From NCBI GenBank assembly GCA_035531775.1, contig DATKSG010000014.1:1-64000 (forward strand): DNA of 64,000 bases, written 5' to 3'. A program made the position numbers and the translations under genes. The stretch comes from DATKSG01 sp035531775. Lineage in GTDB: Bacteria; Actinomycetota; Acidimicrobiia; Acidimicrobiales; UBA8190. Position 1 is the first letter of the stretch. The number at the start of each line of letters is the position of its first letter. Below the pieces are notes generated by a model. It worked only from the letters and a program-made list of their open reading frames with translations. It searched no databases and was not told where the DNA came from. Below, piece by piece: positions 52,078 through 60,945 of this stretch.

Positions 52078-55000
52078 TGCCTCGGCGCACCGACATCGAG
52101 AGCATCCTGGTCATCGGCTCGGGCCCGATCGTCATCGGCCAGGCGTGTGAGTTCGACTATTCCGGCAGCCAAGCGTGCCGCGTGCTCAAGGACGAGGGAT
52201 ATCGGGTGGTACTGGCCAACTCGAACCCGGCCACCATCATGACTGACCCCGACCTGGCCCATCGCACCTATGTGGAGCCTCTCGACATCGAGATCCTCGA
52301 GGCCATCGTGCGGCGCGAGCGGCCCGATGCGCTGCTGCCCACGCTGGGGGGACAGACGGCGCTCAACCTGGCCATGGCGCTGGTACAGAGCGGCATACTC
52401 GACGAGTTCGGGGTGGAGCTCATCGGCGCCAGCGCCGAAGCCATCGCCACCGCCGAGGACCGCGACCAGTTCAAGACGGCCATGGAAGGCATCGGGCTCG
52501 AGGTGCCGTCGTCGGGCTTCGCCCACAACCTGGCCGAAGCACTGGTGGTGGGGGAGGAGATCGGCTTCCCTCTCATGATCCGACCGAGCTACATCCTGGG
52601 CGGCAGCGGGACCGGCACGGCCAGCGACCTCGACGAGTTCCGCCGTCTGGCCGCCGAGGGCCTGGCTGCCAGCCCCGTGCAGCAGATCCTCATCGAGCGC
52701 TCCATCGCCGGGTGGAAGGAGTTCGAGCTCGAGGTCATGCGCGACCGCATGGACAACTGCGTCGTGGTGTGCTCCATCGAGAACCTCGACCCCATGGGGG
52801 TGCACACCGGCGACTCGATCACGGTGGCACCGGCCCAGACGCTGTCCGACGTCGAGTACCAGGCCATGCGCGACGACGCATTTGCCTGCATCCGCCGGGT
52901 CGGCGTGGAGACGGGGGGCTCGAACATCCAGTTCGCCGTGGACCCGAGCAGTGGGCGACGGCTCGTCATCGAGATGAACCCGCGCGTGTCGCGCTCGTCG
53001 GCGCTGGCCTCGAAGGCCACGGGATTCCCCATCGCCAAGATCGCCGCCCGCCTGGCCGTGGGCTACAGCCTCGACGAGATCGCCAACGACATCACCGGGG
53101 CCACTCCGGCCAGCTTCGAGCCGACCATCGACTACGTGGTTACCAAGATCCCCCGCTGGGCCTTCGAGAAGCTGCCCGGGACCACCGACCGGTTGGGAAC
53201 GAGGATGCAGTCGGTGGGCGAGGTCATGGCCATAGGGCGCACCTTCCCCGAATCACTGCAAAAAGCCATCCGGTCCCTGGAGCAAGGCCGCAGCGGCCTG
53301 AACGCCGACCGGGGCGAGCAGGCGTATGACCCCCTCGACGACGACGAGCTGGTGGCGCGGGCCGCCGAGCCCACCCCCGAGCGCGTTTTCCACCTGGAAG
53401 CCGCCCTGCGCCGCGGGATCGAGGTCGATGCCCTGGTCGAGGCCACCGGTGTGGACCGCTGGTTCCTCGACCAGCTGGCCACCGTAACGGCGGCCCGCCT
53501 GAGACTGGAGGAGCTGGCCGCCGGCGGGTCTGGCCTCGAGGCCATGGACCGCCGTACATGGCGGGATGCGAAGCGCCTCGGCTTCTCCGATGCCCAGTTG
53601 GCGTACCTGTTCTCGGGCGCCTCGGGCTCCGGCGGCGGCGGCACCGGAGGGCCGAGCGAGGCCGAGGCGCGCGCCGCTCGCCTGGCCCTCGGCGTGGAGG
53701 TCACCTTCAAGACGGTTGACACCTGTGGAGCCGAGTTCGAGGCCCACACCCCCTATCACTACGCCACCTATGAGGACGAGGACGAGGTCGCCCCCAGCAC
53801 GAGGCCACGGGTCATCATCTTGGGATCGGGGCCCAACCGTATCGGCCAGGGCATCGAATTCGACTACTGCTGCGTCCACGCCAGCATGGCCCTGCGCCAA
53901 GCCGGCTACGAGACGGTCATGGTCAACTGCAACCCCGAGACGGTGTCCACCGACTACGACACCTCCGACCGCCTCTACTTCGAGCCGCTCACCGCCGAGG
54001 ACGTGGCCAACGTGCTCGAGGCCGAGCAACGAGCCGGACAGGGGCCCGGCGGCGCGCCGGTGGTGGGCGTGGTGGTGAGCCTCGGAGGACAGACCCCGCT
54101 CAAGCTGGCACACGGCCTGCCGGCCGGGCTCGTGCTCGGCACGAGCCCGGCGTCGATAGACCTGGCCGAGGACCGCCAGCGGTGGAACGAGTTGTGCGAG
54201 CAACTCGGCATCCCGCAGCCGGCCGGCGGCACCGCCGTCAGTGTGGACGAGGCGTTGGCCGTGGCCCACAAGGTGGGCTACCCGGTGCTCGTGCGGCCGA
54301 GCTACGTCCTCGGGGGGCGGGCCATGGAGATCGTCTACGACGACGAGCGTCTGGCCCAGGTGGTGGCCGACCTGGCCGGCTCGCTGCGGCGCGAGGGCGG
54401 CACCCCCGAGCAGCGGCCGGTGCTGGTCGACCGCTTCCTCGAGGACGCCGTGGAGGTGGACGTGGACGCCGTGCGCGACGGGGCCGGCGAGGTGCTCATC
54501 GCCGGCATCATGGAGCACGTCGAGGAAGCCGGTGTCCACTCGGGTGACTCGGCGTGTGCCCTGCCGCCGCAGTCGCTCGACGCCGTGGTGATCGATCGCC
54601 TCGAGGCCCACACCCGCGCCATCGCCGAGGCGCTCGAGGTGGTCGGCTTGCTGAACGTGCAGTTCGCCGTCAAGGACCACACGGTCTACGTGCTCGAGGC
54701 CAATCCGCGCGCCAGTCGCACGGTGCCCTTCGTGGCCAAGGCCACCGGGGTGCCGGTGGCCAAGGTGGCGGCCCGGGTCATGGTGGGCGCCACGCTGGCG
54801 TCGTTGCGCCACGAGGGCCTGCTGCGGCCCCCGTCGCAAGGCGGGTACGTGAGCGTCAAGGAAGCGGTGCTGCCCTTCAGCCGGTTCCCCGGCGTCGACA
54901 CCCTGCTCGGCCCCGAGATGCGCTCGACCGGCGAGGTGATGGGCGTGGGGGCCACCTTCGGCCTGGCCTTTGCCAAGAGCCAGATCGCCGCCGGCACCGC

Positions 55001-55433
55001 CCTGCCATCGGAGGGGACCGTCTTCCTGTCACTGGCCGACCGCGACAAGGCATCGGGCCTGGAGGCGGCGCGAGGGCTCGTGGCCCTGGGCTTCACCCTG
55101 GCCGCCACGTCGGGCACGGCCGCCTTCCTGGAGGCCAACGGGGTGGCCGTGGCCACGGTGGTGGCCAAGGTGGGAGAGACGGGCGCCGCCGATGCCGTGG
55201 AGCTCATCGCCTCCGGTCGGGTCCAGCTGGTGGTCAACACCCCGCGTGGCCGCGGTCCGCGTGCCGACGGCCTGCACATCCGGTCCACGGCGCTCGCCCA
55301 TCAGGTCCCCTGTCTGACCACGGTGGCGGCGGCCCGCGCCGCGGCGGCGGGCATGGCCGATTGGCGACGGCACCACCTGTCGGTGGTGAGTCTGCAGGAA
55401 GTGCACGCCGAGGGCGCGCCGGACCAAGCGTGA
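52077..55433 (+). CDS. carB: Carbamoyl phosphate synthetase large subunit
   Basis: CarB makes carbamoyl phosphate for pyrimidines and arginine. The 1118-residue protein has two ATP-grasp halves: the first opens with ILVIGSGPIVIGQACEFDYS and the second with IILGSGPNRIGQGIEFDYCC. TLGGQTALNLA and SLGGQTPLKLA mark the paired carboxyphosphate and carbamate sites. The C-terminal MGS-like domain, from about residue 970, contains ATSGTAAFLEANG and LVVNTPRGRG, the allosteric region. Its ATG shares one base with the carA stop (TGATG). Length is slightly above the usual 1070 because of an insert near residues 510-560. Confidence 0.97.
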   Translation: MPRRTDIESILVIGSGPIVIGQACEFDYSGSQACRVLKDEGYRVVLANSNPATIMTDPDLAHRTYVEPLDIEILEAIVRRERPDALLPTLGGQTALNLAMALVQSGILDEFGVELIGASAEAIATAEDRDQFKTAMEGIGLEVPSSGFAHNLAEALVVGEEIGFPLMIRPSYILGGSGTGTASDLDEFRRLAAEGLAASPVQQILIERSIAGWKEFELEVMRDRMDNCVVVCSIENLDPMGVHTGDSITVAPAQTLSDVEYQAMRDDAFACIRRVGVETGGSNIQFAVDPSSGRRLVIEMNPRVSRSSALASKATGFPIAKIAARLAVGYSLDEIANDITGATPASFEPTIDYVVTKIPRWAFEKLPGTTDRLGTRMQSVGEVMAIGRTFPESLQKAIRSLEQGRSGLNADRGEQAYDPLDDDELVARAAEPTPERVFHLEAALRRGIEVDALVEATGVDRWFLDQLATVTAARLRLEELAAGGSGLEAMDRRTWRDAKRLGFSDAQLAYLFSGASGSGGGGTGGPSEAEARAARLALGVEVTFKTVDTCGAEFEAHTPYHYATYEDEDEVAPSTRPRVIILGSGPNRIGQGIEFDYCCVHASMALRQAGYETVMVNCNPETVSTDYDTSDRLYFEPLTAEDVANVLEAEQRAGQGPGGAPVVGVVVSLGGQTPLKLAHGLPAGLVLGTSPASIDLAEDRQRWNELCEQLGIPQPAGGTAVSVDEALAVAHKVGYPVLVRPSYVLGGRAMEIVYDDERLAQVVADLAGSLRREGGTPEQRPVLVDRFLEDAVEVDVDAVRDGAGEVLIAGIMEHVEEAGVHSGDSACALPPQSLDAVVIDRLEAHTRAIAEALEVVGLLNVQFAVKDHTVYVLEANPRASRTVPFVAKATGVPVAKVAARVMVGATLASLRHEGLLRPPSQGGYVSVKEAVLPFSRFPGVDTLLGPEMRSTGEVMGVGATFGLAFAKSQIAAGTALPSEGTVFLSLADRDKASGLEAARGLVALGFTLAATSGTAAFLEANGVAVATVVAKVGETGAADAVELIASGRVQLVVNTPRGRGPRADGLHIRSTALAHQVPCLTTVAAARAAAAGMADWRRHHLSVVSLQEVHAEGAPDQA

Positions 55434-56386
55434 CGCTCCGGCTCGGCCCCTTAGACCTGCGCACGGCGGTGGGCTCGGTCCCGCTGCCCAATCCGGTACT
55501 GAGCGCGGCCGGTACCTCGGGCCATGGTGCCGAGCTGGCCGCCTACGTCGACCTGGCCTCGCTTGGTGCGGTGGTGGTGAAGTCGCTGTCCGCCGAGCCC
55601 TGGGCCGGCAACGCAGCCCCGAGGGTGCACGAGACGCCGGCAGGGATGCTCAACTCGGTCGGCCTGCAGGGCCCGGGCGTCGGGGCTTGGCGCGCCGAGG
55701 ACCTGCCGGCGCTAGTCGATCGGGGGGCGCGGGTGGTGGTCAGCATCTGGGGGCGCCGGGTCGAGGACTTCGCACGAGCCGCCGCCTTGGTGGCCGGGGC
55801 GCCGTCGGTGGTGGCCGTCGAGGTGAACGTGAGCTGTCCCAATCTGGAGGATCGCAGCCGCATGTTCGCCCACTCGGCCACCGCCACTGCCGACGCGGTG
55901 GCCGCCAGCGCGGCGGCCGGCGTGCCGATGTGGGTGAAGCTCAGCCCTAACACCGCCGAGCTGCTCGAAATCGCCGGCGCCGCCCTCGACGCCGGGGCCG
56001 AGACCCTGGTGCTCGTGAACACGGTGCTCGGCATGGCCATCGACATCGACCACCGCCGCTACGCGCTGGGCTCGGGGCCGGCCGGCGGAGGGCTGTCGGG
56101 CCCGGCCATCAGGCCTGTGGCGGTGCGCGCCGTGCACGACGCACGCGCCGCCTTCCCCGGCGCCGCCATCGTGGGCGTGGGCGGCGTGGGGCGCGGCGTC
56201 GACGCCGTGGAGCTGCTCATGGCCGGAGCCGATGCCGTGGAGGTCGGTACCGCCACCTTCCGAGACCCGCGGGCGCCGGCCCGGGTGCTCGCCGGCCTGA
56301 CCCGCTGGTGCCGGCTCCATGGTGTTCGACAGGTCCGTGACATCATCGGCGTCGTGCACCGCCAAGGAAGCGATGAGGCTGGATAG
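55430..56386 (+). CDS. pyrD: Dihydroorotate dehydrogenase, class 1B-like catalytic subunit
   Basis: PyrD oxidises dihydroorotate to orotate on FMN. The 318-residue protein has the class 1 catalytic cysteine, C136 in VNVSCPN, with LVNTVLGMAIDI and GGLSGPAIRPVAVR, which match the class 1B enzymes of Bacillus. Class 1B normally needs the PyrK flavin/Fe-S subunit to pass electrons to NAD, but no pyrK lies on either side: carB overlaps by 4 bases and pyrF by 14. The electron acceptor is therefore uncertain. Confidence 0.93.
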   Translation: MTLRLGPLDLRTAVGSVPLPNPVLSAAGTSGHGAELAAYVDLASLGAVVVKSLSAEPWAGNAAPRVHETPAGMLNSVGLQGPGVGAWRAEDLPALVDRGARVVVSIWGRRVEDFARAAALVAGAPSVVAVEVNVSCPNLEDRSRMFAHSATATADAVAASAAAGVPMWVKLSPNTAELLEIAGAALDAGAETLVLVNTVLGMAIDIDHRRYALGSGPAGGGLSGPAIRPVAVRAVHDARAAFPGAAIVGVGGVGRGVDAVELLMAGADAVEVGTATFRDPRAPARVLAGLTRWCRLHGVRQVRDIIGVVHRQGSDEAG

Positions 56387-57113
56387 CGCCGAAGCGGCGC
56401 GCCGCCACCTGGCGCTGGCCCTCGACGTCGACGACCTGGTGGTGGCGTTGCGCTTGGCCCGGCGCCTGCATCCGTGGTTCTCAGTGGCCAAGGTGGGCCT
56501 CGAGCTCTTCGGTGCGGCGGGGCCCGAGGCCGTGACGGCGCTCGTGGCCGAGGGCTACCTGGTGTTCTTGGACCTCAAGTTGCACGACATCCCGACAACT
56601 GTGCGCCGGGCGGCCAGGGTCATCGGGGCCCTTGGGGCCACCTATACCACCGTCCACACCCAGGGGGGCCTGGCCATGGTGGCGGCGGCGGTGGAGGGCA
56701 TGGCCGAGGGGGCAGCCGGGGCCGGAGCCCCACCACCGTGGGTGCTCGGGGTCACCGTCCTCACCAGCGACGTCGAGGCCCCGCCGCAGGCGCTCGAGGC
56801 CCGGGCCACCCTGGCGGCCCAGGCTGGGTGCGGGGGCATCGTGTGCGCAGCGGGCGATCTGGAGATCACGCGGCACGTGGTGCCGGCTCTGATCAAGGTG
56901 GTTCCCGGGATCCGGCCCTCGGGGGTGTCGGCCGACGACCAGGCGCGAACGGCTACACCGGCGGTGGCGCTTTCGGCCGGTGCCGACCTTCTGGTCCTCG
57001 GGCGGGCCGTGACGGCGGCGCCCGACCCCGAGGCGCTGTCCGTCGCCATCACCGAAGAGCTCATAGGTGCGTCGCAGCGTGTGGCGGGTGACCCCCTTCG
57101 ACGAGGACGCTAA
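56373..57113 (+). CDS. pyrF: Orotidine 5'-phosphate decarboxylase
   Basis: PyrF makes UMP, the end product that acts on PyrR. The 246-residue barrel has the charged active-site network D67-K69-D72 in FLDLKLHDIPTTV, the first-strand LALALDVDD and the phosphate-binding end VPGIRPSGVSADDQAR. ATG 56373 has AAGGA at good spacing and overlaps pyrD by 14 bases. It has the Bacillus-like rather than the long mycobacterial sequence form. Confidence 0.95.
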   Translation: MRLDSAEAARRHLALALDVDDLVVALRLARRLHPWFSVAKVGLELFGAAGPEAVTALVAEGYLVFLDLKLHDIPTTVRRAARVIGALGATYTTVHTQGGLAMVAAAVEGMAEGAAGAGAPPPWVLGVTVLTSDVEAPPQALEARATLAAQAGCGGIVCAAGDLEITRHVVPALIKVVPGIRPSGVSADDQARTATPAVALSAGADLLVLGRAVTAAPDPEALSVAITEELIGASQRVAGDPLRRGR

Positions 57114-57116
57114 GGT
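57111..57116 (+). promoter_or_regulatory. Candidate -10 element (TAAGGT) for mihF, overlapping the pyrF stop
   Basis: TAAGGT ends 7 bases before the ATG at 57124 and includes the pyrF TAA. The same bases offer AAGG as a weak ribosome site, so the two readings compete. Confidence 0.3.
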
Positions 57117-57123
57117 GGCCGAC

Positions 57124-57444
57124 ATGCCGCAACCTCCCGCACTTACGCCCGAGCAGCGCCAGGCGGCGCTGGACAAGGCTGCCAAGGTCCGCCGTGAGCG
57201 GGCCGAGGTGAAGGAGAAACTGAAGATGGGCTCGATCACCTTGACCGAGCTCCTCGACCGCTCCGACAAGGAGGAGACGGTCGGCAAGATGAAGGTGATC
57301 TCGGTGCTCGAGTCCCTTCCCGGCCTGGGCAAGGTGAAGGCGCGCCGACTCATGGAATCGGTGGGGATCAGCGAGAGCCGCCGCCTGCAAGGCCTCGGTG
57401 TCAACCAGCGCGAGGCATTGCTGGCGTACACCAGGAAGTCCTGA
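57124..57444 (+). CDS. mihF: Actinobacterial integration host factor mIHF
   Basis: mIHF is an essential nucleoid protein in mycobacteria that bends DNA and is unrelated to the E. coli IHF heterodimer. The 106-residue protein matches the family: LTPEQRQAALDKAAKVRRER, VKEKLKMGSITLTELLD, KMKVISVLESLPGLGKVKAR with a helix-hairpin-helix-like turn, and RRLQGLGVNQREALL. ATG 57124 is the preferred start; GTG 57115 is an alternative. mihF before gmk and rpoZ is the usual actinobacterial order. Confidence 0.93.
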   Translation: MPQPPALTPEQRQAALDKAAKVRRERAEVKEKLKMGSITLTELLDRSDKEETVGKMKVISVLESLPGLGKVKARRLMESVGISESRRLQGLGVNQREALLAYTRKS

Positions 57445-58027
57445 TCCTCTCCTGATCGCCGTAATCTCCGGTCCCGGCGGGGCGGGGAAGGGCACCGTCG
57501 CCTTTCGTCTCGTCCAACGCGATCCCACGTGGTGGTTGAGTCGTTCGTGGACGACGCGACGGCGCCGCCCGGGTGAGGATCCCGAGGCGTACACCTTCGT
57601 CGACCGCGCCACCTTCGACGAGCGGGTGGCTGCTGGCGGCTTCCTCGAGTGGGCCGAGTTCCTCGGGCACCGCTACGGCACCCCGTGGCCCAACCCCCCG
57701 TCGGGTCGAGACGTGCTGCTCGAGATCGACCTGCAAGGGGCTCGCCAGGTGCTCGACCAGGACCCCCACGCCGTGGTGGTGTTGCTGTTGCCGCCCTCGG
57801 CCGACATACAGGCCGAGCGCCTACGGCGCCGTGGTGACGACGAAGCGGAGGTGGCTCGCCGCCTGGCCAAGGGGGCGGAGGAGGAGCGCCTGGGGCGCCG
57901 GCTCACCAGCCTGGTGGTGGTGAACGACGACGTCGATCGGGCTGTGGCCGAAGTGGCCGGTATACTGGATCTCCATCGCAAGACCGCCCCGGCGTCACCG
58001 GGCGGCGAACCTCCCAGAGGAGCCTGA
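57398..58027 (+). CDS. gmk: Guanylate kinase
   Basis: Gmk phosphorylates GMP to GDP. The P-loop is GPGGAGKGT, followed by SRSWTTRRRRPGEDPEAYTF and EWAEFLGHRYGTP for GMP binding, and DLQGARQV. The only ATG, GTG or TTG in frame before the conserved LLIAVISGPGG is the GTG at 57398, which overlaps mihF by 47 bases. CTG at 57452, 8 bases after the mihF stop, would give a more normal 191-residue protein with AGGAAG upstream, so a CTG start is plausible. Confidence 0.93.
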   Translation: MSTSARHCWRTPGSPDPLLIAVISGPGGAGKGTVAFRLVQRDPTWWLSRSWTTRRRRPGEDPEAYTFVDRATFDERVAAGGFLEWAEFLGHRYGTPWPNPPSGRDVLLEIDLQGARQVLDQDPHAVVVLLLPPSADIQAERLRRRGDDEAEVARRLAKGAEEERLGRRLTSLVVVNDDVDRAVAEVAGILDLHRKTAPASPGGEPPRGA

Positions 58028-58401
58028 TGGCCCAGCGCCGCCCCACGCTCATGGACCCCCCCATCGAGGACCTTCTCGACAAGGTCGACTCGAAGTTCAC
58101 CCTGGTGGCCCTGTCGGCCAAGCGGGCCCGGCAGGTGAACTCGTACTACAACCAACTCGGCGAGGGCATGGGCGTGGTCGTTCCCCCTCAGGTGACCTCG
58201 GTGTCGGGCAAGCCCCTCACCATCGCCTTCGAGGAGATCGCCGCCGGCAAGGCCACATATCACCGCATCGACCCCGAAGCCGACCCCGAAGCCGAAGCCG
58301 AAGTCGAAGCCGAAGCCGAAGAGAGTGTCGTGGCCGAGGGTGACGCCGAGGTGGTGGGCCTGAGCGCCGGCGAGGCCGACACGCCGGAGCCCGGCGCATA
58401 G
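58027..58401 (+). CDS. rpoZ: RNA polymerase omega subunit
   Basis: Omega helps fold and hold the beta-prime subunit. The 124-residue protein has MDPPIEDLLDKVDSKFTLV and ALSAKRARQVNSYYNQLGEG, then PLTIAFEEIAAGKATY, as in actinobacterial omegas. An additional acidic tail of about 40 residues, built from PEAEAE-type repeats, follows the conserved core. The ATG shares one base with the gmk stop (TGATG). Confidence 0.94.
   Translation: MAQRRPTLMDPPIEDLLDKVDSKFTLVALSAKRARQVNSYYNQLGEGMGVVVPPQVTSVSGKPLTIAFEEIAAGKATYHRIDPEADPEAEAEVEAEAEESVVAEGDAEVVGLSAGEADTPEPGA
58271..58325 (+). repeat. Acidic GAAGCC repeat in rpoZ
   Basis: Hexamers of the type GAAGCC repeat about eight times in frame and encode alternating Glu-Ala with some Asp-Pro. 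Unit number may vary by slippage without harming the folded core. Confidence 0.8.
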
Positions 58402-58442
58402 CGCTGTCGCCGGCCGCCCCGCCGAGTCGGGAGCAGCAGACC

Positions 58443-59693
58443 ATGCAACGATCGGCATCCGCCAAGTGCGTCGTGCTCGGAGTGACCGGCGGCATCGCCG
58501 CCTACAAGGCGGTGGAGTTATGCCGCCGCCTTGTTGACGCCGGCGCCCACGTGGTCCCGGTCATGACGGCCGACGCCACCCGCTTCGTGGGGGAGGTGAC
58601 GTTCTCGGCGCTGGCGTCGGAACCGGTGCAGCGCAGCTTGTGGGACGAGTCGGACCCCATTCCCCACACGCGCCTGGGCCAGAGCGCCGATGTCATCGTG
58701 GTGGCCCCGGCCACCGCCCGCTTCATCGGCGCCTATGCCCACGGGCTGTCTGACGACCTCCTGAGCGCCACCGTGCTGGCCACGCGCGCCCCGGTGGTGG
58801 TTTGTCCGGCCATGCACACCGAGATGTGGGAGCACCCAGCGGTGCAGGAGAACCTGGCCACTTTGCGCCGCCGCGGTGTGCACGTGGTCGATCCCGCTGA
58901 AGGCCGACTGGCTGGGGGAGACGTGGGCACGGGCCGGCTGGCCGACGTGGACGACATCGTCGGCGTTGTCCTGTCTGTGCTGTCGGGCGCCGATGCCCCG
59001 GCTCGGGACGACTTTCGGGGACGCCGGGTACTGGTGAGCGCCGGAGGCACGCGCGAGCCGATCGACGCCGTGCGTGTCATCACCAATCGGTCATCGGGCA
59101 AACAGGGTCATGCCGTGGCCGAGGCGGCGGCGCGCCGGGGGGCCGATGTGGTGCTGGTGACCACCACCGACCGCAGGCCGCCCCCGGGCGTCACCGTGGT
59201 GGCGGTGGAGACGGCGGCATCGATGGAACACGCCATGCTGGCCGAAGCCGAGCATGCCGACGTGATCATCATGGCCGCCGCCGTGGCCGACTTCCGGCCC
59301 AAGGTGCGCGCCGCGGCGAAGCTCGCTAAGTCCGAGGGAGTGCCCGACGTGGTGCTCGAGCCCACCTCTGACATCCTGGCCGAATTGGGGCGGCGCCGGC
59401 GCCCAGGCCAGGTGCTGGTGGGTTTCGCCGCCGAGACCGGCGACGTAACCGAGCGGGCTCGGGCCAAGCTGGCGTCCAAGGGGATCGACCTCATCGTAGC
59501 CAACGACGTCTCTGCCGCCGGCGTCGGATTTGACCATGACACCAACGCGGTGAGCATCCTGGGAGCAGATGGAAGCCGGCGCGATGTTGGGCTCACCTCC
59601 AAAGAGGCGGTGGCCGAGGCGGTGCTCGACGCCGTGGTGGCCCTGGGTGGGCCGCCGGCGGCCGACAGCAGCAGAACGAGGAGAGCAAAGTGA
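58443..59693 (+). CDS. coaBC: Bifunctional phosphopantothenoylcysteine decarboxylase/synthetase
   Basis: CoaBC carries out two steps of coenzyme A synthesis. The 416-residue protein has the CoaC flavin domain first, with VTGGIAAYKAVELCRRL, the catalytic H75 in PHTRLGQSADV and the motif CPAMHTEMWEHP. The CoaB domain starts near residue 190 with GRRVLVSAGGTREPIDAVRVITNRSSG (shown by its key part GGTREPID) and includes AAAVADFRPK. A GGGAG site precedes the ATG. It overlaps metK by 4 bases. Confidence 0.96.
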   Translation: MQRSASAKCVVLGVTGGIAAYKAVELCRRLVDAGAHVVPVMTADATRFVGEVTFSALASEPVQRSLWDESDPIPHTRLGQSADVIVVAPATARFIGAYAHGLSDDLLSATVLATRAPVVVCPAMHTEMWEHPAVQENLATLRRRGVHVVDPAEGRLAGGDVGTGRLADVDDIVGVVLSVLSGADAPARDDFRGRRVLVSAGGTREPIDAVRVITNRSSGKQGHAVAEAAARRGADVVLVTTTDRRPPPGVTVVAVETAASMEHAMLAEAEHADVIIMAAAVADFRPKVRAAAKLAKSEGVPDVVLEPTSDILAELGRRRRPGQVLVGFAAETGDVTERARAKLASKGIDLIVANDVSAAGVGFDHDTNAVSILGADGSRRDVGLTSKEAVAEAVLDAVVALGGPPAADSSRTRRAK

Positions 59694-60886
59694 CCACCCG
59701 TTACACATTCACGTCGGAATCGGTGACCGAGGGCCACCCCGACAAGATGGCCGACCAGATCTCCGACGCCGTCCTCGACGCCGTGATCGACCAGGACCCC
59801 AGGGCCCGCGTGGCGTGCGAGACCATGTTGACCACGGGGCTCGTGGTGGTCGCCGGTGAGATCTCCACGTCGTGTTACATCGACATTCCCTCTGTGGTGC
59901 GGGCCGTGGTGTGCGACATCGGTTACGACAACGACGCCCATGGCTTCAACGGCCGCACGTGCGGGGTCATGGTGGCCCTCGACGAGCAGTCGCCCGACAT
60001 CGCTCAAGGAGTGACCGCCGCCCACGAGGTGCGCTCGGGGTCAGGCGGAGAGGACCAGCTCAACGCCCAGGGGGCGGGTGACCAGGGGATGATGTTCGGC
60101 TACGCCTGCGACGAGACACCCGACCTCATGCCGCTGCCCATCTGGTTGGCCCACCGCCTGGCCCAGCGCCTGGCCCAGGTGCGCCGGGTGGGAGTGCTCC
60201 CGTACCTGCGTCCTGACGGCAAGACCCAGGTGAGCGTGATCTACGAGGACGGGCGGCCGGTGGCCATCGACACCATCTTGGTGTCGACGCAGCACGCGCC
60301 GGGCGTCGACATCGAGACACTGCTGTTGCCCGACCTGCGTGAGCACGTGATCCACCCGCTGCTCCCACCCGATCTCGACTCGTCCAAGCTGCGTATCCTG
60401 GCCAACCCCACCGGGCGTTTCGAGCTCGGTGGCCCCCACGCCGATACCGGCCTAACCGGCCGCAAGATCATCGTGGACACCTACGGCGGTATGGCCCGTC
60501 ACGGGGGCGGCGCCTTCTCGGGCAAGGACCCGTCCAAGGTGGACCGCTCGGCTGCCTATGCGGCGCGCTGGGTGGCCAAGCACGTGGTGGCGGCGGGTGC
60601 CGCCCAGCGCTGCGAGGTCCAGGTGGCCTACGCCATTGGCGTGGCCCGTCCCGTGTCACTGATGGTGGAGACTTTCGGAACCGCCGCCGTCGACCCTCAG
60701 GCCATCGAGAAGGCTGTGCGGGAGGTCTTCGACCTCCGTCCGGCCGCCATCGTGCGCGACCTGGACCTGCTGCGACCCATCTATCGCCGCACGGCCGCCT
60801 ACGGGCACTTCGGTCGCTCGGACAAGGAGCTCACGTGGGAGGCCACGCCGCGGGTGGAGGAGCTCAAGCGGGCCCTGGGGCTGTAG
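59690..60886 (+). CDS. metK: S-adenosylmethionine synthetase
   Basis: MetK makes SAM from methionine and ATP. The 398-residue protein has SVTEGHPDKMADQISDAVLD with the ATP-binding histidine and aspartate, GAGDQGMMFGYA, and the glycine-rich P-loop-like GGGAFSGKDPSKVDRSAAY. The GTG overlaps the coaBC stop by 4 bases. No SAM riboswitch is present upstream. SAM made here would also serve the radical SAM enzyme at 38308. Confidence 0.97.
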   Translation: MTTRYTFTSESVTEGHPDKMADQISDAVLDAVIDQDPRARVACETMLTTGLVVVAGEISTSCYIDIPSVVRAVVCDIGYDNDAHGFNGRTCGVMVALDEQSPDIAQGVTAAHEVRSGSGGEDQLNAQGAGDQGMMFGYACDETPDLMPLPIWLAHRLAQRLAQVRRVGVLPYLRPDGKTQVSVIYEDGRPVAIDTILVSTQHAPGVDIETLLLPDLREHVIHPLLPPDLDSSKLRILANPTGRFELGGPHADTGLTGRKIIVDTYGGMARHGGGAFSGKDPSKVDRSAAYAARWVAKHVVAAGAAQRCEVQVAYAIGVARPVSLMVETFGTAAVDPQAIEKAVREVFDLRPAAIVRDLDLLRPIYRRTAAYGHFGRSDKELTWEATPRVEELKRALGL

Positions 60887-60945
60887 CGGGGGTACCGCCG
60901 GGCCCCGACGCCGACGGCCCGGACCGCCCGGGCGGTCACGACGCA

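Noticed and set aside
59650..59690. SAM riboswitch before metK
   Set aside because: metK overlaps coaBC by 4 bases, so there is no leader in which a riboswitch could lie.
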